Shown piece after piece: positions 39,227-48,813 of a stretch of 60,858 nucleotides of DNA. Origin of the DNA: Gammaproteobacteria bacterium (GTDB lineage Bacteria; Pseudomonadota; Gammaproteobacteria; Chromatiales; Chromatiaceae). The notes under the pieces were generated by a model. That model was not told where the DNA came from. It did no database searches and saw nothing but the letters and a program-made list of their open reading frames with translations. Made by a program: the position numbers and the translations under genes. Position 1 is the first letter of the stretch; each line of letters begins with the position of its first letter. Location: assembly GCA_024227135.1 (NCBI GenBank), contig JAAELC010000293.1, forward strand, positions 1-60,858. The letters are read 5' to 3'.

Positions 39227-42064
39227 CTAAAATCTTTTGGCCGACCAGCTGGAAAACAGGCTCATAAAGCTGTCAGCGGGCAGCGGCCGGGAAATCAGAT
39301 AGCCCTGGATGAGGTCACAGTTTTCCTGTTTCAGGAGATCTGCCTGTTCCTGGGTCTCCACGCCCTCAGCCACCACTTCCAGATTCAGCTCGTGGGCCAT
39401 GGAGACGATGGTTCTCAAAATGATGGCGTCATCCTGAAAAGCTACCAGGTCGCTGACCAGCGACCGGTCGATTTTGAGGCGATTGACCGGCAGCTGTTTC
39501 AGGTTGCTGAAACTGCTGTAGCCGGTACCGAAGTCATCCACGGCAATACTGCCTCCCATTGTCTGCAGCTGCCGCAGCATACTGCTGGCAGAATCGGTAT
39601 GTTCGATGAATGTGCCTTCTGTGATCTCCAGTTCAATGTGCCGGGGGTCGAGGTGATTGGCATCTATGGTGGCCAGGTAGTTGGAGATCAGGTCCAGGCG
39701 TTGCAGTTGTATGGGTGACAGGTTAATGGAGAGCCGCAGATGATCGGCTCCCTGCCCCTGCCAGCGCTTCAGCTGTTCGCAGGATTCATTGAAAACCCAC
39801 TCACCAATCTCGTGAATCAGGCCGCACTCTTCTGCTACCGGAATAAAGGTTGCCGGGGGGATGGATTTGCCGGTACCGTCACGCCAGCGCAGCAGTGCCT
39901 CAGCAGCTATAATCGCACCCGTGGCGATTTCGATCTGGGGCTGATAGTGGAGCACCAGTTCATCATTCTTCAGTGCCTGGATCAGACCACGCTCTATAAA
40001 TCTTTTTAAGTCGATGCGCTCATGTCGCTGTCGTGAGTACACCTCGTAGCGCCCGGTGGACCCTTCAAATTTTCCCGGAATTGCGGTGTAGGCTCGCTTG
40101 AGCAGCTCTTCAGGGTCTTTTCCATCCCTGGGAAAGTGGCTTATCCCTATGTTGGCGGCCACTTCTGCCATCTGATTATCAAGCATGAAGGGCTCCCGCA
40201 GTTTACTGACGATCTTGGCCGCAACCTGCTCGGCAGCCTCCAGATATCCAAGATCCTCGAGAGTCACCACAAAATGGTCACTACCATTTCTGGCCAGAAT
40301 GTCGCTCTTGCGCACGACACCTTTAATGCGCTCGACAATTTCCAGCAGTAGCTGGTTGTTGTCGCTGGGGCTGAAGTCGAGATCCAGCTGTTGCATACGT
40401 TCCAGGCTGATAAACAACAACCCCACTTCGAACTGACCCCGTTGAGCGCGCTCAAAGAGCTGCTTCAGCTGAATCATCAGCAGTGCCCTGCCGGGAAGGC
40501 TGGTGCAGGGGTCTAACAACGTTGTATTCTGCTGGGCGGCTCTCTCTTTTCGCTTTCTCTCCTTGTCGTGCAGAGTCACGATCCAGCCCCGCTGATGGCC
40601 GGTTCTATCCCTTGTTGCCCGTGCACTGACCCACAATGCCCTGACGTTACCACTGGGGTGGGACATGAGATAGCGGTTGCCTTCCTCCCCGTTTTGATTG
40701 CGCTCGCACCCCTGATCGAAAGCACCGTTTCCCGTCTCATCCATCAGGATCAGGAATTCTGAGAGTTGCTGTCCGAGCACCTTTTCCTGGGCGTATCCCG
40801 TGAGTCTCTCGGCAGCGGAACTCATGTACTGCAGCCGGGAATCCGTATCGGTGACTATGACGACCTGGTCGAGGGCATCATAGGTCGCTTGAATACATGC
40901 ACGCTGGCTGATCGACTGTCGTTTCGCGTCGAAAAGCCTGCCGGCCTGCCAGATCGGATAGCTCAGGGATACCAGCAGCAGTGCAGTGACCGGGGGGAAC
41001 CAGATACTGAAGTTGAGCAGGATAAGGGTGGACAGGGCCAACGTACCCAGCATCATCCCCCCCCAGATCAGACCACCGGCCCAGGTCGGCATGACAAGAT
41101 AGAGCACCAGTGTCAAGATGACCGGAATCAGGGTTAACCCAAGATTCCATCGAAAACCAAGGGGTTCGATGGAGTTTCTATTCAGGAGCGCATCGAGCAC
41201 GTTGGCGTGATACTCCACGCCTGACATTTGATGGTTATTGGACGATGTGGGGGTAGCAATATGCTCTCCCATGCCTACCGCTGTCGCGCCCACCAGCACC
41301 CACTTGCCTTGTAGTGCCAGTTTTTCAGCCGGCGTTTTCAGTATATCGATGTAGGAGAGGGTTTCGAAATGACCTGGCGGGCCGGTAAAAGGGATCATAA
41401 CCTGATGATTGCGTTGCCACAGATCCTGATGTTTCCGGGTGTCATCGGGGGAGATCCGGCCGGGAATATCTTTCCATCGATCCGGTTGGGACAACTGGAC
41501 CATGGCCAGTGGCAGGGCCGACCAGCTGGGGGTGCCTACGCCTCCTCGGAGAAACACCCTGCGCGAGATGCCGTCCACGTCCAGTTCCACGTCCACATGT
41601 CCCAGGCTGGCAGCCGTTGAAGCAAGTGATCCAATGGGGGCCACTTCGCTCATTCCCTGTGTCTGAGGGTCTTTGGCCGGGTAGATGGGAAGCACCACTT
41701 TGCCGCTGGCTGCCATGGTTTCTGCGAGTACCTGGTCACTGTCCGGATCCAGATGGTCCGGTTCGAGGAACAGGATATTCATTCCGATGGCATGTACCCC
41801 GGCAGCAGTCAGTTTTTCTATCAGTGCGCCATGGATAGCCCTGGACCAGGGCCACCTGCCCAGGGCTTTGAGGCTGTTTTCGTCGATAGCCACGATTCGC
41901 ACATCCTTGTGCGGTGGGTGTCTGAGTAAATCCGCATGCAGGTCATAGACCATGAAATCCAGACGTTGCAGTGGAGTCAGTAACAGCAGCAAAAAGGCAC
42001 AGATAACGAACAGTAAGCCGGTTACGATTGTTCTGGCGGATTTTCCCCCAAGGGTTTCGATCAT
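39227..42064 (-). CDS. CHASE2-PAS-GGDEF-EAL cyclic-di-GMP signalling protein
   Basis: 945 residues. N-terminal membrane helix (about 13-30), extracytoplasmic CHASE2 domain (about 30-305; DVRIVAIDENSLKALGRWPW), three membrane helices (about 310-375), PAS domain (about 395-500), GGDEF domain (about 515-670) and EAL domain (about 685-935). The GGDEF signature is degenerate (ARNGSDHFV), so cyclase activity is unlikely. The EAL motifs are intact (AAEALLRWRD, INLSPIQ, ELEITEG, VDDFGTGYSS, KIDRSLV, AEGVETQ), pointing to a c-di-GMP phosphodiesterase. It follows a FecR/LysM protein gene after 4 bases; this pairing of CHASE2 sensor with FecR-domain protein is common and suggests the exported partner feeds the CHASE2 domain. 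Confidence 0.93.
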   Translation of the reverse strand: MIETLGGKSARTIVTGLLFVICAFLLLLLTPLQRLDFMVYDLHADLLRHPPHKDVRIVAIDENSLKALGRWPWSRAIHGALIEKLTAAGVHAIGMNILFLEPDHLDPDSDQVLAETMAASGKVVLPIYPAKDPQTQGMSEVAPIGSLASTAASLGHVDVELDVDGISRRVFLRGGVGTPSWSALPLAMVQLSQPDRWKDIPGRISPDDTRKHQDLWQRNHQVMIPFTGPPGHFETLSYIDILKTPAEKLALQGKWVLVGATAVGMGEHIATPTSSNNHQMSGVEYHANVLDALLNRNSIEPLGFRWNLGLTLIPVILTLVLYLVMPTWAGGLIWGGMMLGTLALSTLILLNFSIWFPPVTALLLVSLSYPIWQAGRLFDAKRQSISQRACIQATYDALDQVVIVTDTDSRLQYMSSAAERLTGYAQEKVLGQQLSEFLILMDETGNGAFDQGCERNQNGEEGNRYLMSHPSGNVRALWVSARATRDRTGHQRGWIVTLHDKERKRKERAAQQNTTLLDPCTSLPGRALLMIQLKQLFERAQRGQFEVGLLFISLERMQQLDLDFSPSDNNQLLLEIVERIKGVVRKSDILARNGSDHFVVTLEDLGYLEAAEQVAAKIVSKLREPFMLDNQMAEVAANIGISHFPRDGKDPEELLKRAYTAIPGKFEGSTGRYEVYSRQRHERIDLKRFIERGLIQALKNDELVLHYQPQIEIATGAIIAAEALLRWRDGTGKSIPPATFIPVAEECGLIHEIGEWVFNESCEQLKRWQGQGADHLRLSINLSPIQLQRLDLISNYLATIDANHLDPRHIELEITEGTFIEHTDSASSMLRQLQTMGGSIAVDDFGTGYSSFSNLKQLPVNRLKIDRSLVSDLVAFQDDAIILRTIVSMAHELNLEVVAEGVETQEQADLLKQENCDLIQGYLISRPLPADSFMSLFSSWSAKRF

Positions 42065-42068
42065 TCGA

Positions 42069-43700
42069 TCATAGTAGCAGAAGCAGACCGAGGAACGGCG
42101 TGATCACCACCCAGTTAAGATCAGGTGGCGGTCCTTTGATTTCGATGCGTTGATAAGGCCCGAAAGGACCGGCAAACCCATCTTCATCAATGGTTCTGAC
42201 CCGGCTGAAATAGATGCCCGGTTTTGGAGTGGCAAGCTGGTAACTTGGTTCCGATAATTCTGTCTCCACTACGAGATCGTCGAATGTTTCGTCCCAGGCC
42301 AGTTGGAAACCATAGCGTTGCCCGGTGGTACCGGGTCGCCACTGGAAGAGCAGGCCGGTTTCATCGACGACGGGTGGTGCCGCATCAGGCGCTTTTGGCA
42401 CGATTCTGAAAGATTGCAGGAAACCCGCAGGCCCTGCTTTGCCCGCTCCATCGTGGGCTGTGACCCGCCAGAAATACTGACCTAGCGGCAGATCCGTACT
42501 GGGTGTCAATTCCTCCTGGGTAAGTCCTGCCTGGTCCAGGACCGGATCGTCCATCTGCTCATTTCTGGCCAGCTGGAAATGGTAGGACTCAGCCTCCTCG
42601 GGGCGTGCCCAGTTAAATTTCGGACGGGTTTCCACCAGTTTCGTTTCGGCAGCAGGCGCTGACAGGAAAGGTGCAGCGGGTCGGGCATTTAATTCGAAGG
42701 GTTTTCTTGACTCGAGTCCTTCCAGTCCTTTTTTATCGATCGCCCGGATTTTCAAGCTGTAGTTGTCATCCAGGAGATTGGTGACATCCATACGGATGTT
42801 ATTGCCCTTAAACTGTTCATCGAGCACCATGGTTCCGAGTTGCTTTGAATTGACAATCTGTACCCGGTATCCCACCGCCTTGGCGCTCGGCTTCAGCTTG
42901 AAGGCAAGCAGTGTCGCTTCGAGTTTTTCCGGGACAACATCGATGGCGGGTGGGGGAAGCAGTCTGACCGGCTTTTTGAGGGATTCCCCCTGATTGACTA
43001 CCAGACCGAAACCTCGCTTCAAGGTTCTGGATTTACTGGCACCGGTAACCGCCACGCGGCCGTCGGTAACCTCGACCCGGGACTTTTTGCCGTTTTCAGT
43101 GGACTGGATTCTGAACCCGGTTCCCCGCACGGCGGCAATGGCTGATGGTGTGGATATTTCGAACCGGGTACCCGCCCGTTTCCGCGGATTGACCAGAGAC
43201 TCGGATCGCCCTCCCTCCATCTGCAGTCGGGTATCGGTGACATCGCCTCTTCCATAGCCCTTGAGATTTTTCAGATTCAAGATGCTTTCTGCGGATAACA
43301 GCAGCCGCGTACCATCGGCGAATTCCACCAGCACATTGGATTTGGGACTGGTCACCAGACGGTCGTTCTCGTCGAGTCGCATCCCGGGGGAAGCAGGTGT
43401 TCCCGTGGCTTGACCGCGAACCACTTTGGCTTCTCCGTGGATGGCGACGATTCGAGCCGCGACCGTTTTGATCTTTGACCAGCGCAAGGGAATGCGCAAT
43501 TTGGTACCGGGAGGGATTCGCTTGGGTTGGGTGATCTGGTTGAATCGCACCAGCGGTTTCCAGTAACCGATACTTTTCAGGAACCGTTCTGTAATGTTCC
43601 AGGGGTTGTCCCCCGCGCGCACCGTGTATACCCATTCGTCTGCCAGCGTGCTGGCTGGCAACAGCAGAAACAGCAAAAACACCCTAGCCGCGATCTTCAT
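42069..43700 (-). CDS. Exported LysM/FecR-domain protein with C-terminal anchor
   Basis: 543 residues: signal peptide (1-20), LysM domain (about 24-72; YTVRAGDNPWNITERFL), FecR domain (about 95-215; LVEFADGTRLLLSAESILNL, ISTPSAIAAVRGTGF), several fibronectin-III-like beta repeats (about 235-520) and a final hydrophobic segment (VVITPFLGLLLLL) likely to be a membrane anchor. LysM binds peptidoglycan; FecR domains relay signals in the periplasm. The protein probably senses the envelope and works with the CHASE2-EAL protein whose gene begins 4 bases downstream. Confidence 0.9.
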   Translation of the reverse strand: MKIAARVFLLFLLLPASTLADEWVYTVRAGDNPWNITERFLKSIGYWKPLVRFNQITQPKRIPPGTKLRIPLRWSKIKTVAARIVAIHGEAKVVRGQATGTPASPGMRLDENDRLVTSPKSNVLVEFADGTRLLLSAESILNLKNLKGYGRGDVTDTRLQMEGGRSESLVNPRKRAGTRFEISTPSAIAAVRGTGFRIQSTENGKKSRVEVTDGRVAVTGASKSRTLKRGFGLVVNQGESLKKPVRLLPPPAIDVVPEKLEATLLAFKLKPSAKAVGYRVQIVNSKQLGTMVLDEQFKGNNIRMDVTNLLDDNYSLKIRAIDKKGLEGLESRKPFELNARPAAPFLSAPAAETKLVETRPKFNWARPEEAESYHFQLARNEQMDDPVLDQAGLTQEELTPSTDLPLGQYFWRVTAHDGAGKAGPAGFLQSFRIVPKAPDAAPPVVDETGLLFQWRPGTTGQRYGFQLAWDETFDDLVVETELSEPSYQLATPKPGIYFSRVRTIDEDGFAGPFGPYQRIEIKGPPPDLNWVVITPFLGLLLLL

Positions 43701-43725
43701 GCTTTATTTTCCCTTCTGTGTGACT

Positions 43726-43890
43726 TAGGAGCCTGTCCGAGAATAGTGAGCCTACTATGGAAAAGCTGGATTTGGCCAGATTCTCCGATCATTTTCGTTA
43801 AAAGTGCCCAATATTCGCCTCAAATGATCAAATAATCTGGCTCAAACCAGTTTTCGCTCGCTACGGCCCCTATTCTCAGACAGGCTCCTA
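43726..43890. repeat. MITE-like element with 21-base terminal inverted repeats
   Basis: The ends at 43726-43746 (TAGGAGCCTGTCCGAGAATA...) and 43870-43890 are complementary at 20 of 21 positions. The element is 165 bases, A+T-rich inside, without coding capacity. The TIR sequence resembles insertion-sequence ends, so it is probably mobilised in trans. A TA at each outer end may be part of a target duplication. It lies 25 bases upstream of the LysM/FecR gene start, inside its promoter region. Confidence 0.85.
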
Positions 43891-44213
43891 GATCTTGTAC
43901 AGTGGATTTCCATTGACAGACGCTTCCCGTGGCAGAATTCGCCAAATATCACAACCCTGGGGTTCACGCGCGCTGTCGGTACATAGAGGCTAGATGATAC
44001 GCTAAAAAAAAACAGTTTAGGTTTGCCCCGCAACTGCAAAATTTGGACTAATGACATCCGCATCAATATAGTACATGAGCATTGTATGATACCGATTTAA
44101 CTTTAAGGAGGCTTTGAACGAGCCCATCCTGGATTTTTCAGGGTGAATCCATCGAAAAGTAACCGAAATGTAATGTTCATTGACACGATGTAACTGTTCA
44201 CCCCCCGGAGATT

Positions 44214-44321
44214 ACCCCCCATGGGTGGTCTGTGTAGGAAGTGTCTTTGGCAGGGATGCCAAAGCCAAGTCTACAGGGAGGCATTGACGACGTCTTCCGA
44301 AGCAGATCGCCCATGGGGGGT
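44214..44321. repeat. Palindromic dispersed repeat, copy 2
   Basis: Same family as 36764-36871, opposite orientation. Ends ACCCCCCATGGGTG and CCATGGGGGGT are inverted; the internal TTTGGCAGGGATGCCAAA forms a hairpin. It lies 61 bases before the dCMP deaminase gene. Confidence 0.88.
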
Positions 44322-44382
44322 GAGTAGATACGACACGATAATGAATACTGGATTCCAGATCTTCCTATAGAGGGTCGATGAT

Positions 44383-44907
44383 ATGAGCACCAAATGGGAT
44401 ACCCGGTTTCTCGGGCTGGCAGCCCACATTTCGGGTTGGAGTAAAGACCCTTCTTCCCAGGTCGGTGCCGTAATCACCGAAGGGAATCGTATCATATCCC
44501 TTGGGTACAATGGTTTTGCCGCCGGGGTCGAAGACCGGCAGGAGCGACTGAATGACCGGAACAGCAAGCTGAATTTGACGATTCATGCCGAAGAGAATGC
44601 AATGATATTTGCCAAGCGGGATTTGCGGGGTTGCACGGTTTACGTGACCCATCCGCCTTGTCCCCGCTGTGCATCCAAGCTGATTCAGGAAGAGATAGGG
44701 CGTATCGTGCATATCGAACCCAGTGAGGATTTTCTATCCCGATGGGAGGAAGACCTGAAACTGTCTCATGAGATGTACCGGGAGGCCGGAGTAGAAACAA
44801 AGGCTTATGGGATAGAGAGTATCGATGTCAGTAATGCCAGGATTACCGTGTCACCAGGCGGTTTTTTCGGAGCTGTCCTGAGGCGTTTACTGGGAAAGGA
44901 GGGTTAG
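44383..44907 (+). CDS. dCMP deaminase family protein
   Basis: 174 residues of the zinc cytidine/deoxycytidylate deaminase fold. The catalytic HAEENA (zinc His and proton-shuttling Glu) and PPCPRC (two zinc Cys) motifs are both present, and the N-terminal WDTRFLGLAAHISGWSKDPS is typical of ComEB-type enzymes. It converts dCMP to dUMP for thymidylate synthesis, or acts on a related deoxynucleotide. A C-terminal extension (about 140-174, GGFFGAVLRRLLGK) is unusual and partly amphipathic. The gene lies between two copies of a dispersed repeat, which could favour its mobilisation or deletion. Function call is solid at family level. Confidence 0.88.
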   Translation: MSTKWDTRFLGLAAHISGWSKDPSSQVGAVITEGNRIISLGYNGFAAGVEDRQERLNDRNSKLNLTIHAEENAMIFAKRDLRGCTVYVTHPPCPRCASKLIQEEIGRIVHIEPSEDFLSRWEEDLKLSHEMYREAGVETKAYGIESIDVSNARITVSPGGFFGAVLRRLLGKEG

Positions 44908-44935
44908 TGTTGTTTGGCAACTTCCCCCGGAGATT

Positions 44936-45024
44936 ACCCCCCATGGTTGGTCTGTGGAGGAAGTGTCTTTGGCGGGGATGCCAAAGCCAAGTCTTAAGGG
45001 AGGCATTTAGGACGTCTTCCGAGT
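44936..45024. repeat. Palindromic dispersed repeat, copy 3 (truncated)
   Basis: Matches copy 2 from its left end (both are preceded by CGGAGATTACCCCCC) through the GACGTCTTCCG segment, then diverges before the closing ATGGGGGGT arm. Together with copy 2 it brackets the dCMP deaminase gene in direct orientation. Confidence 0.82.
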
Positions 45025-45063
45025 AGCTACCTTTTCGCTTTCTCCTGTCACGTTGACGGCCTG

Positions 45064-45801
45064 TCAACCAGGTTCGCTCCATTGGATGGATTTCAATTCC
45101 ATGAGAAAGGGGTCATCCTGCTCCCGTCGTTCCACCTTTACCGGTAAATAGTTGGCCGCCGGAGCCAGCCACAAGCTTGCCTGGGAAGGTTTGCCGTCCT
45201 TACTTCTATTCATTTTGAGGGTATGGAATTCCCCCGCCGGCGTAGATATGGACTCTTCTTTGTGAAACTTGAAACGATAATCTTTTTTCAGTCCCCCATC
45301 CGCTACTTCATATCGAATATCCCGCTGACCTTCCGCCAGCGCCAGCATCAGATTCAACTGATGACCGAACTTATCCTGCGTACCAGGGGATATACGCATC
45401 GTCCAGCGGGAGCTTTCAGTACGGTTGATAACGCGCAGTGCCTGCCAGTCAAACTGGAGATCGACCTGGCGGAGATTATCTGATTTATCATGTCGGTAGT
45501 GATAACTGAGGGGGATGGGGCGTAACTCCTCAATGATACCTTCGCTGATTTCAGTGATCTTGTCGCTGCGAAACAGCGCAGTCAAACCGGTGGGTGAGGT
45601 TTGAGCCCGATAGCGATAACTGCCGGGAGGCACCAGGGAAAGGGTCACTCGGACCCGGGCAAACACCAGGGCGCCCCGTCTCAGGCTGTACTCCGCTGTA
45701 AAGGGTTTCAGGTATGGGGTTTGCTGTGTTGCCGTCGATGGCGCGGTGAGTAACAGAAAACCGGCAACAATAAGGGCAATCAGCTGTCGTGCCAGTCTCA
45801 T
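45064..45801 (-). CDS. Exported DUF3108 protein
   Basis: 245 residues with signal peptide (1-24) and a single beta-rich domain matching DUF3108: PFTAEYSLRRGALVFARVRV near the N-terminus, SYRYRAQTSPTGL, SYHYRHDKSD in the middle, and LWLAPAANYLPVKVERRE at the end. Function unknown; probably periplasmic or outer-membrane-associated. Its start overlaps the purN stop by 4 bases, as commonly seen next to purMN in gammaproteobacteria. Confidence 0.85.
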   Translation of the reverse strand: MRLARQLIALIVAGFLLLTAPSTATQQTPYLKPFTAEYSLRRGALVFARVRVTLSLVPPGSYRYRAQTSPTGLTALFRSDKITEISEGIIEELRPIPLSYHYRHDKSDNLRQVDLQFDWQALRVINRTESSRWTMRISPGTQDKFGHQLNLMLALAEGQRDIRYEVADGGLKKDYRFKFHKEESISTPAGEFHTLKMNRSKDGKPSQASLWLAPAANYLPVKVERREQDDPFLMELKSIQWSEPG

Positions 45802-46466
45802 TTGCCAGGGGTTCCGCTACTGTCCAGGACTATCGGTGTATCCAGCCGTCTGCCGTCCATCAGTACCTGTTCTTCTCCCATGCTGGTTCTTCCCTCGGCG
45901 ATCCAGCGGATGACCCTGGGGTAGATGACATGCTCCTGCTTCAGAACCCGGGCTGCCAGGGTGTCCGCATCATCTCCTGGGATCACGGGTACCATGGCCT
46001 GGAGTATTACCGGTCCCCCGTCCAGTTCCTCCGTCACAAAGTGAACACTGGCACCATGCCGGCTGTCCCCCGCATCCAGGGCTCGTTGATGGGTGTGCAG
46101 CCCCCGGTATTTTGGCAGCAGGGAAGGGTGAATGTTCACCATGCGATAGGGAAATCTCTGGATAAAATCCGGGGTGAGTATTCGCATGAATCCCGCGAGC
46201 ACTACCAGGCCCGGATCCCAGGATGCCACCAGATCTCCCAGTGCCCGATCATAGCTGGTACGATCCGGAAAATCTTTATGGTTCAATACCCTGGTTTCGA
46301 TGCCGGCTTTTCGGGCCCGTTCCAGACCGAAGGCTCCGGGTTGATTGCTGATAACGGCACGAATATCCACCGGCAGGTCTTCTGCCGCTTCATCGATAAT
46401 CGCCTGCAGATTGCTGCCACCTCCGGAAATCAACACCACCAGGGATAACTCACCGATCGGGTTCAC
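45798..46466 (-). CDS. purN: Phosphoribosylglycinamide formyltransferase
   Basis: 222 residues. PurN transfers the formyl group of 10-formyl-THF to GAR, the third step of purine synthesis. Landmarks: [12 protein letters not shown] at the N-terminus, [34 protein letters not shown] with catalytic Asn/His, and the Asp loop [17 protein letters not shown]. It starts with GTG overlapping the purM stop (GTGA) and ends overlapping the DUF3108 gene, so purM-purN-DUF3108 form one operon. Confidence 0.95.
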   Translation of the reverse strand: MNPIGELSLVVLISGGGSNLQAIIDEAAEDLPVDIRAVISNQPGAFGLERARKAGIETRVLNHKDFPDRTSYDRALGDLVASWDPGLVVLAGFMRILTPDFIQRFPYRMVNIHPSLLPKYRGLHTHQRALDAGDSRHGASVHFVTEELDGGPVILQAMVPVIPGDDADTLAARVLKQEHVIYPRVIRWIAEGRTSMGEEQVLMDGRRLDTPIVLDSSGTPGK

Positions 46467-47530
46467 ACTGCTGCTCCGCTGGAAAACTCCACCTGTGTCT
46501 GGTTGTCCGAGGCTTCAATCACGCCCAGCCGCCAGGCTTTCTCACCCTGTTTATCCAGCGTTTGGAGCGCATCCTCGGCATCCGAAGCGGCAACGCAGAC
46601 CACCATACCCACACCACAGTTGAAAGTGCGCAGCATCTCCTGCTCTTCGATGTTCCCCTGATCCTGAAGCCACTGGAAAATGGCCGGTTTCAACCAGGAT
46701 TGGTCATCGATTACCGCTTTGGTTCCGGCAGGCAGCACCCGGGGGATGTTTTCCAGCAGACCACCTCCGGTGATATGGGCCATCGCATGTATTGGTAGTT
46801 GCCGGAGCAGTTGCAGTAATGGTTTCACGTAAATGCGAGTGGGTGCCAGCAGGGCTTCCCCCAGGGTGGTGTCACCCATGGGTTGCCCGAGATCAGCCTT
46901 TGTCAGCTTGAGAATCTTGCGGATCAGGGAGTAACCATTGGAATGGGGGCCGGACGACGCCAGTCCCAATAGTACGTCGCCAGTTTGAACGTCACCCGGC
47001 TTGATCAGCTGTGATTTCTCCCCGATACCTACACAAAAACCAGCCAGGTCGTAGTCTCCCGCTTTGTACATACCGGGCATTTCGGCGGTTTCGCCACCCG
47101 TAAGCGCTGCTCCTGCCAGTTTGCAACCGGTGGCGATACCGGTTACCACATCGGTGGCGACTTCCAGATCAAGTTGCCCCGTGGCGTAATAATCCAGAAA
47201 AAACAATGGTTCCGCGCCTGCTACCAGGATATCGTTAACACACATCGCCACCAGATCGATACCGATAGTGTCATGCCGTCCAAGTTCCAGGGCAAGTTTC
47301 AATTTGGTACCCACACCGTCGGTACTGGAAATCAGCACGGGTTCCCGGTAGCGGTCGAGGGGCAGTTCGAAAAGCGCGCCAAAGCCTCCAAGCCCGGTCA
47401 TTACGCCGGGCCGGAAGGTTTTCTCGACAATGGGTTTGATCCTTTCCACCAGGCTGTTGCCGGCATCGATGTCGACGCCTGCATCCCGGTAGGAGAGAGG
47501 GGGTGCCTCTCGGTTCCTGCTATTATCCAA
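46463..47530 (-). CDS. purM: Phosphoribosylformylglycinamidine cyclo-ligase (AIR synthetase)
   Basis: 355 residues. PurM closes the imidazole ring, converting FGAM to AIR with ATP. Landmarks: [68 protein letters not shown] and the [12 protein letters not shown] substrate loop. Length and motifs are standard. The start is a TTG at 47530, eight bases after CAGGAG; no in-frame ATG precedes LSYRDAG. It heads the purM-purN-DUF3108 operon and is divergent from the DUF2066 gene. Confidence 0.95.
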   Translation of the reverse strand: MDNSRNREAPPLSYRDAGVDIDAGNSLVERIKPIVEKTFRPGVMTGLGGFGALFELPLDRYREPVLISSTDGVGTKLKLALELGRHDTIGIDLVAMCVNDILVAGAEPLFFLDYYATGQLDLEVATDVVTGIATGCKLAGAALTGGETAEMPGMYKAGDYDLAGFCVGIGEKSQLIKPGDVQTGDVLLGLASSGPHSNGYSLIRKILKLTKADLGQPMGDTTLGEALLAPTRIYVKPLLQLLRQLPIHAMAHITGGGLLENIPRVLPAGTKAVIDDQSWLKPAIFQWLQDQGNIEEQEMLRTFNCGVGMVVCVAASDAEDALQTLDKQGEKAWRLGVIEASDNQTQVEFSSGAAV

Positions 47531-47660
47531 AAGATGGCTCCTGATCTGGATTTGTCAGGCTTCGATTCTAACAAATCCGTGCTCTGGGTTGTTTGTTCTT
47601 AGACAGAAGTTTTCATCAAGGATAAAATCTAAGGAACACTTTTCCAAGGTATCCCGCGAA

Positions 47661-48797
47661 ATGTATTGTTGCAGTCACTCCTTATCTGTTATTCACCGGT
47701 GCGTTTCCCGGTTCTGCCTGTTGGTGATCCTGATCACCATGCTGGTTCCCATTAACCCGGCCTGGTCTGCGACGGTGACCGACCTCTATCAGGCAGAGGT
47801 CCCTATCAGTGGGGAAGAGACCGCGCAGCGAAGCGAGGCCATCAGCCGCGCTTTCGGGGACATGCTGATTAAAGTGACGGGGAACCGCCGGATTGTCTCA
47901 CGGGGCGGGTTGAAGCAGGAGCAAAGTAATGCATCACAATACGTGCAACAGTACAGCTATCGACTGGCTGATTCAGCAAGTCAGTCAGATGCAACCTCCG
48001 TTGATGGAGAGCCCGCGCGTCTGTTGCAGGTGTTTTTCGACAGAGGGGCGGTGGATCGCCTGCTGACCGAACGTGGATTACCCGTGTGGAGTGGCAATCG
48101 CCCCAGTATCCTGATTTGGGCAGGGGTCGAACAAAAGGGAAATCGCCGCCTTCTGGTTGCAGAAGAGGCTCCCGCTCTCCATCTGAGTTTCAAGAAAACG
48201 GCAGCGAACCGTGGTTTGCCTGTGGTGTTCCCATTGATGGATCTGGAGGATCAGGGGAGTTTGCAGGTGGCCGATCTGTGGGGCGATTTTGAATCCAACA
48301 TCCGGGCGGCTTCCAACCGATACGGTACGGATCTCATTCTTACCAGTCGTCTGGTCAAGGTGGGCAAGGGGCTGTGGCGCGGTAACTGGAGCCTTTATCA
48401 GGGGCAAAGCGTGCGCAGTTGGGATAATCAGGGGAAGAGCAGTGAACTGGTCGCTGCTGATGGGATTCAGCAGGCGGGTGATTTGCTGGCGGATAAGTTT
48501 GCCCCGTTCAGGGATCGCGGTGCCAGAGATGCTTTGCGGCTGAGAGTCAGCGGTTTGAGCAGGGTGTCCGATTATACCGCTGTTACAAGGTTACTGGGAT
48601 CCCTGGGCGGTATAGATCTGGTCTCTGTGGTATCGGTAGAGCCTGATGCTGCGGTTTTCAAACTAAAGGGGCGTAGTGACGTGCAGGCCCTGGAACAGGG
48701 GTTGCGTTTGGGTGGCCTGGTTGAACCAGACCCGGGTTCGGTGTCTGCTGATTCCGGCTTGTCCGGCGAAGTAGACCTCTATTATCGATTACGATGA
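47661..48797 (+). CDS. Exported DUF2066 protein
   Basis: About 378 residues from ATG 47661 (an upstream TTG or GTG could add residues; the frame is open from 47589). Signal segment (about 15-36, ending W-S-A) followed by the DUF2066 domain: DLYQAEVPISGEETAQRSEA, AFGDMLIKVTGNRRI, and a downstream RLLVAEEAP. DUF2066 genes commonly lie beside purM in gammaproteobacteria, as here. Function unknown; the protein probably sits in the periplasm. Confidence 0.85.
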   Translation: MYCCSHSLSVIHRCVSRFCLLVILITMLVPINPAWSATVTDLYQAEVPISGEETAQRSEAISRAFGDMLIKVTGNRRIVSRGGLKQEQSNASQYVQQYSYRLADSASQSDATSVDGEPARLLQVFFDRGAVDRLLTERGLPVWSGNRPSILIWAGVEQKGNRRLLVAEEAPALHLSFKKTAANRGLPVVFPLMDLEDQGSLQVADLWGDFESNIRAASNRYGTDLILTSRLVKVGKGLWRGNWSLYQGQSVRSWDNQGKSSELVAADGIQQAGDLLADKFAPFRDRGARDALRLRVSGLSRVSDYTAVTRLLGSLGGIDLVSVVSVEPDAAVFKLKGRSDVQALEQGLRLGGLVEPDPGSVSADSGLSGEVDLYYRLR

Positions 48798-48813
48798 TTC
48801 GAGTGGCTTGCCT

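Larger units (their letters stand above)
43701..44382. other. Repeat-rich intergenic region before the dCMP deaminase gene
   Basis: About 680 bases containing a MITE-like element (43726-43890) and copy 2 of the palindromic dispersed repeat (44214-44321). Between them (43891-44213) I see no ORF or RNA gene; the stretch is A+T-richer than its surroundings and includes a run of nine A. Confidence 0.7.
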
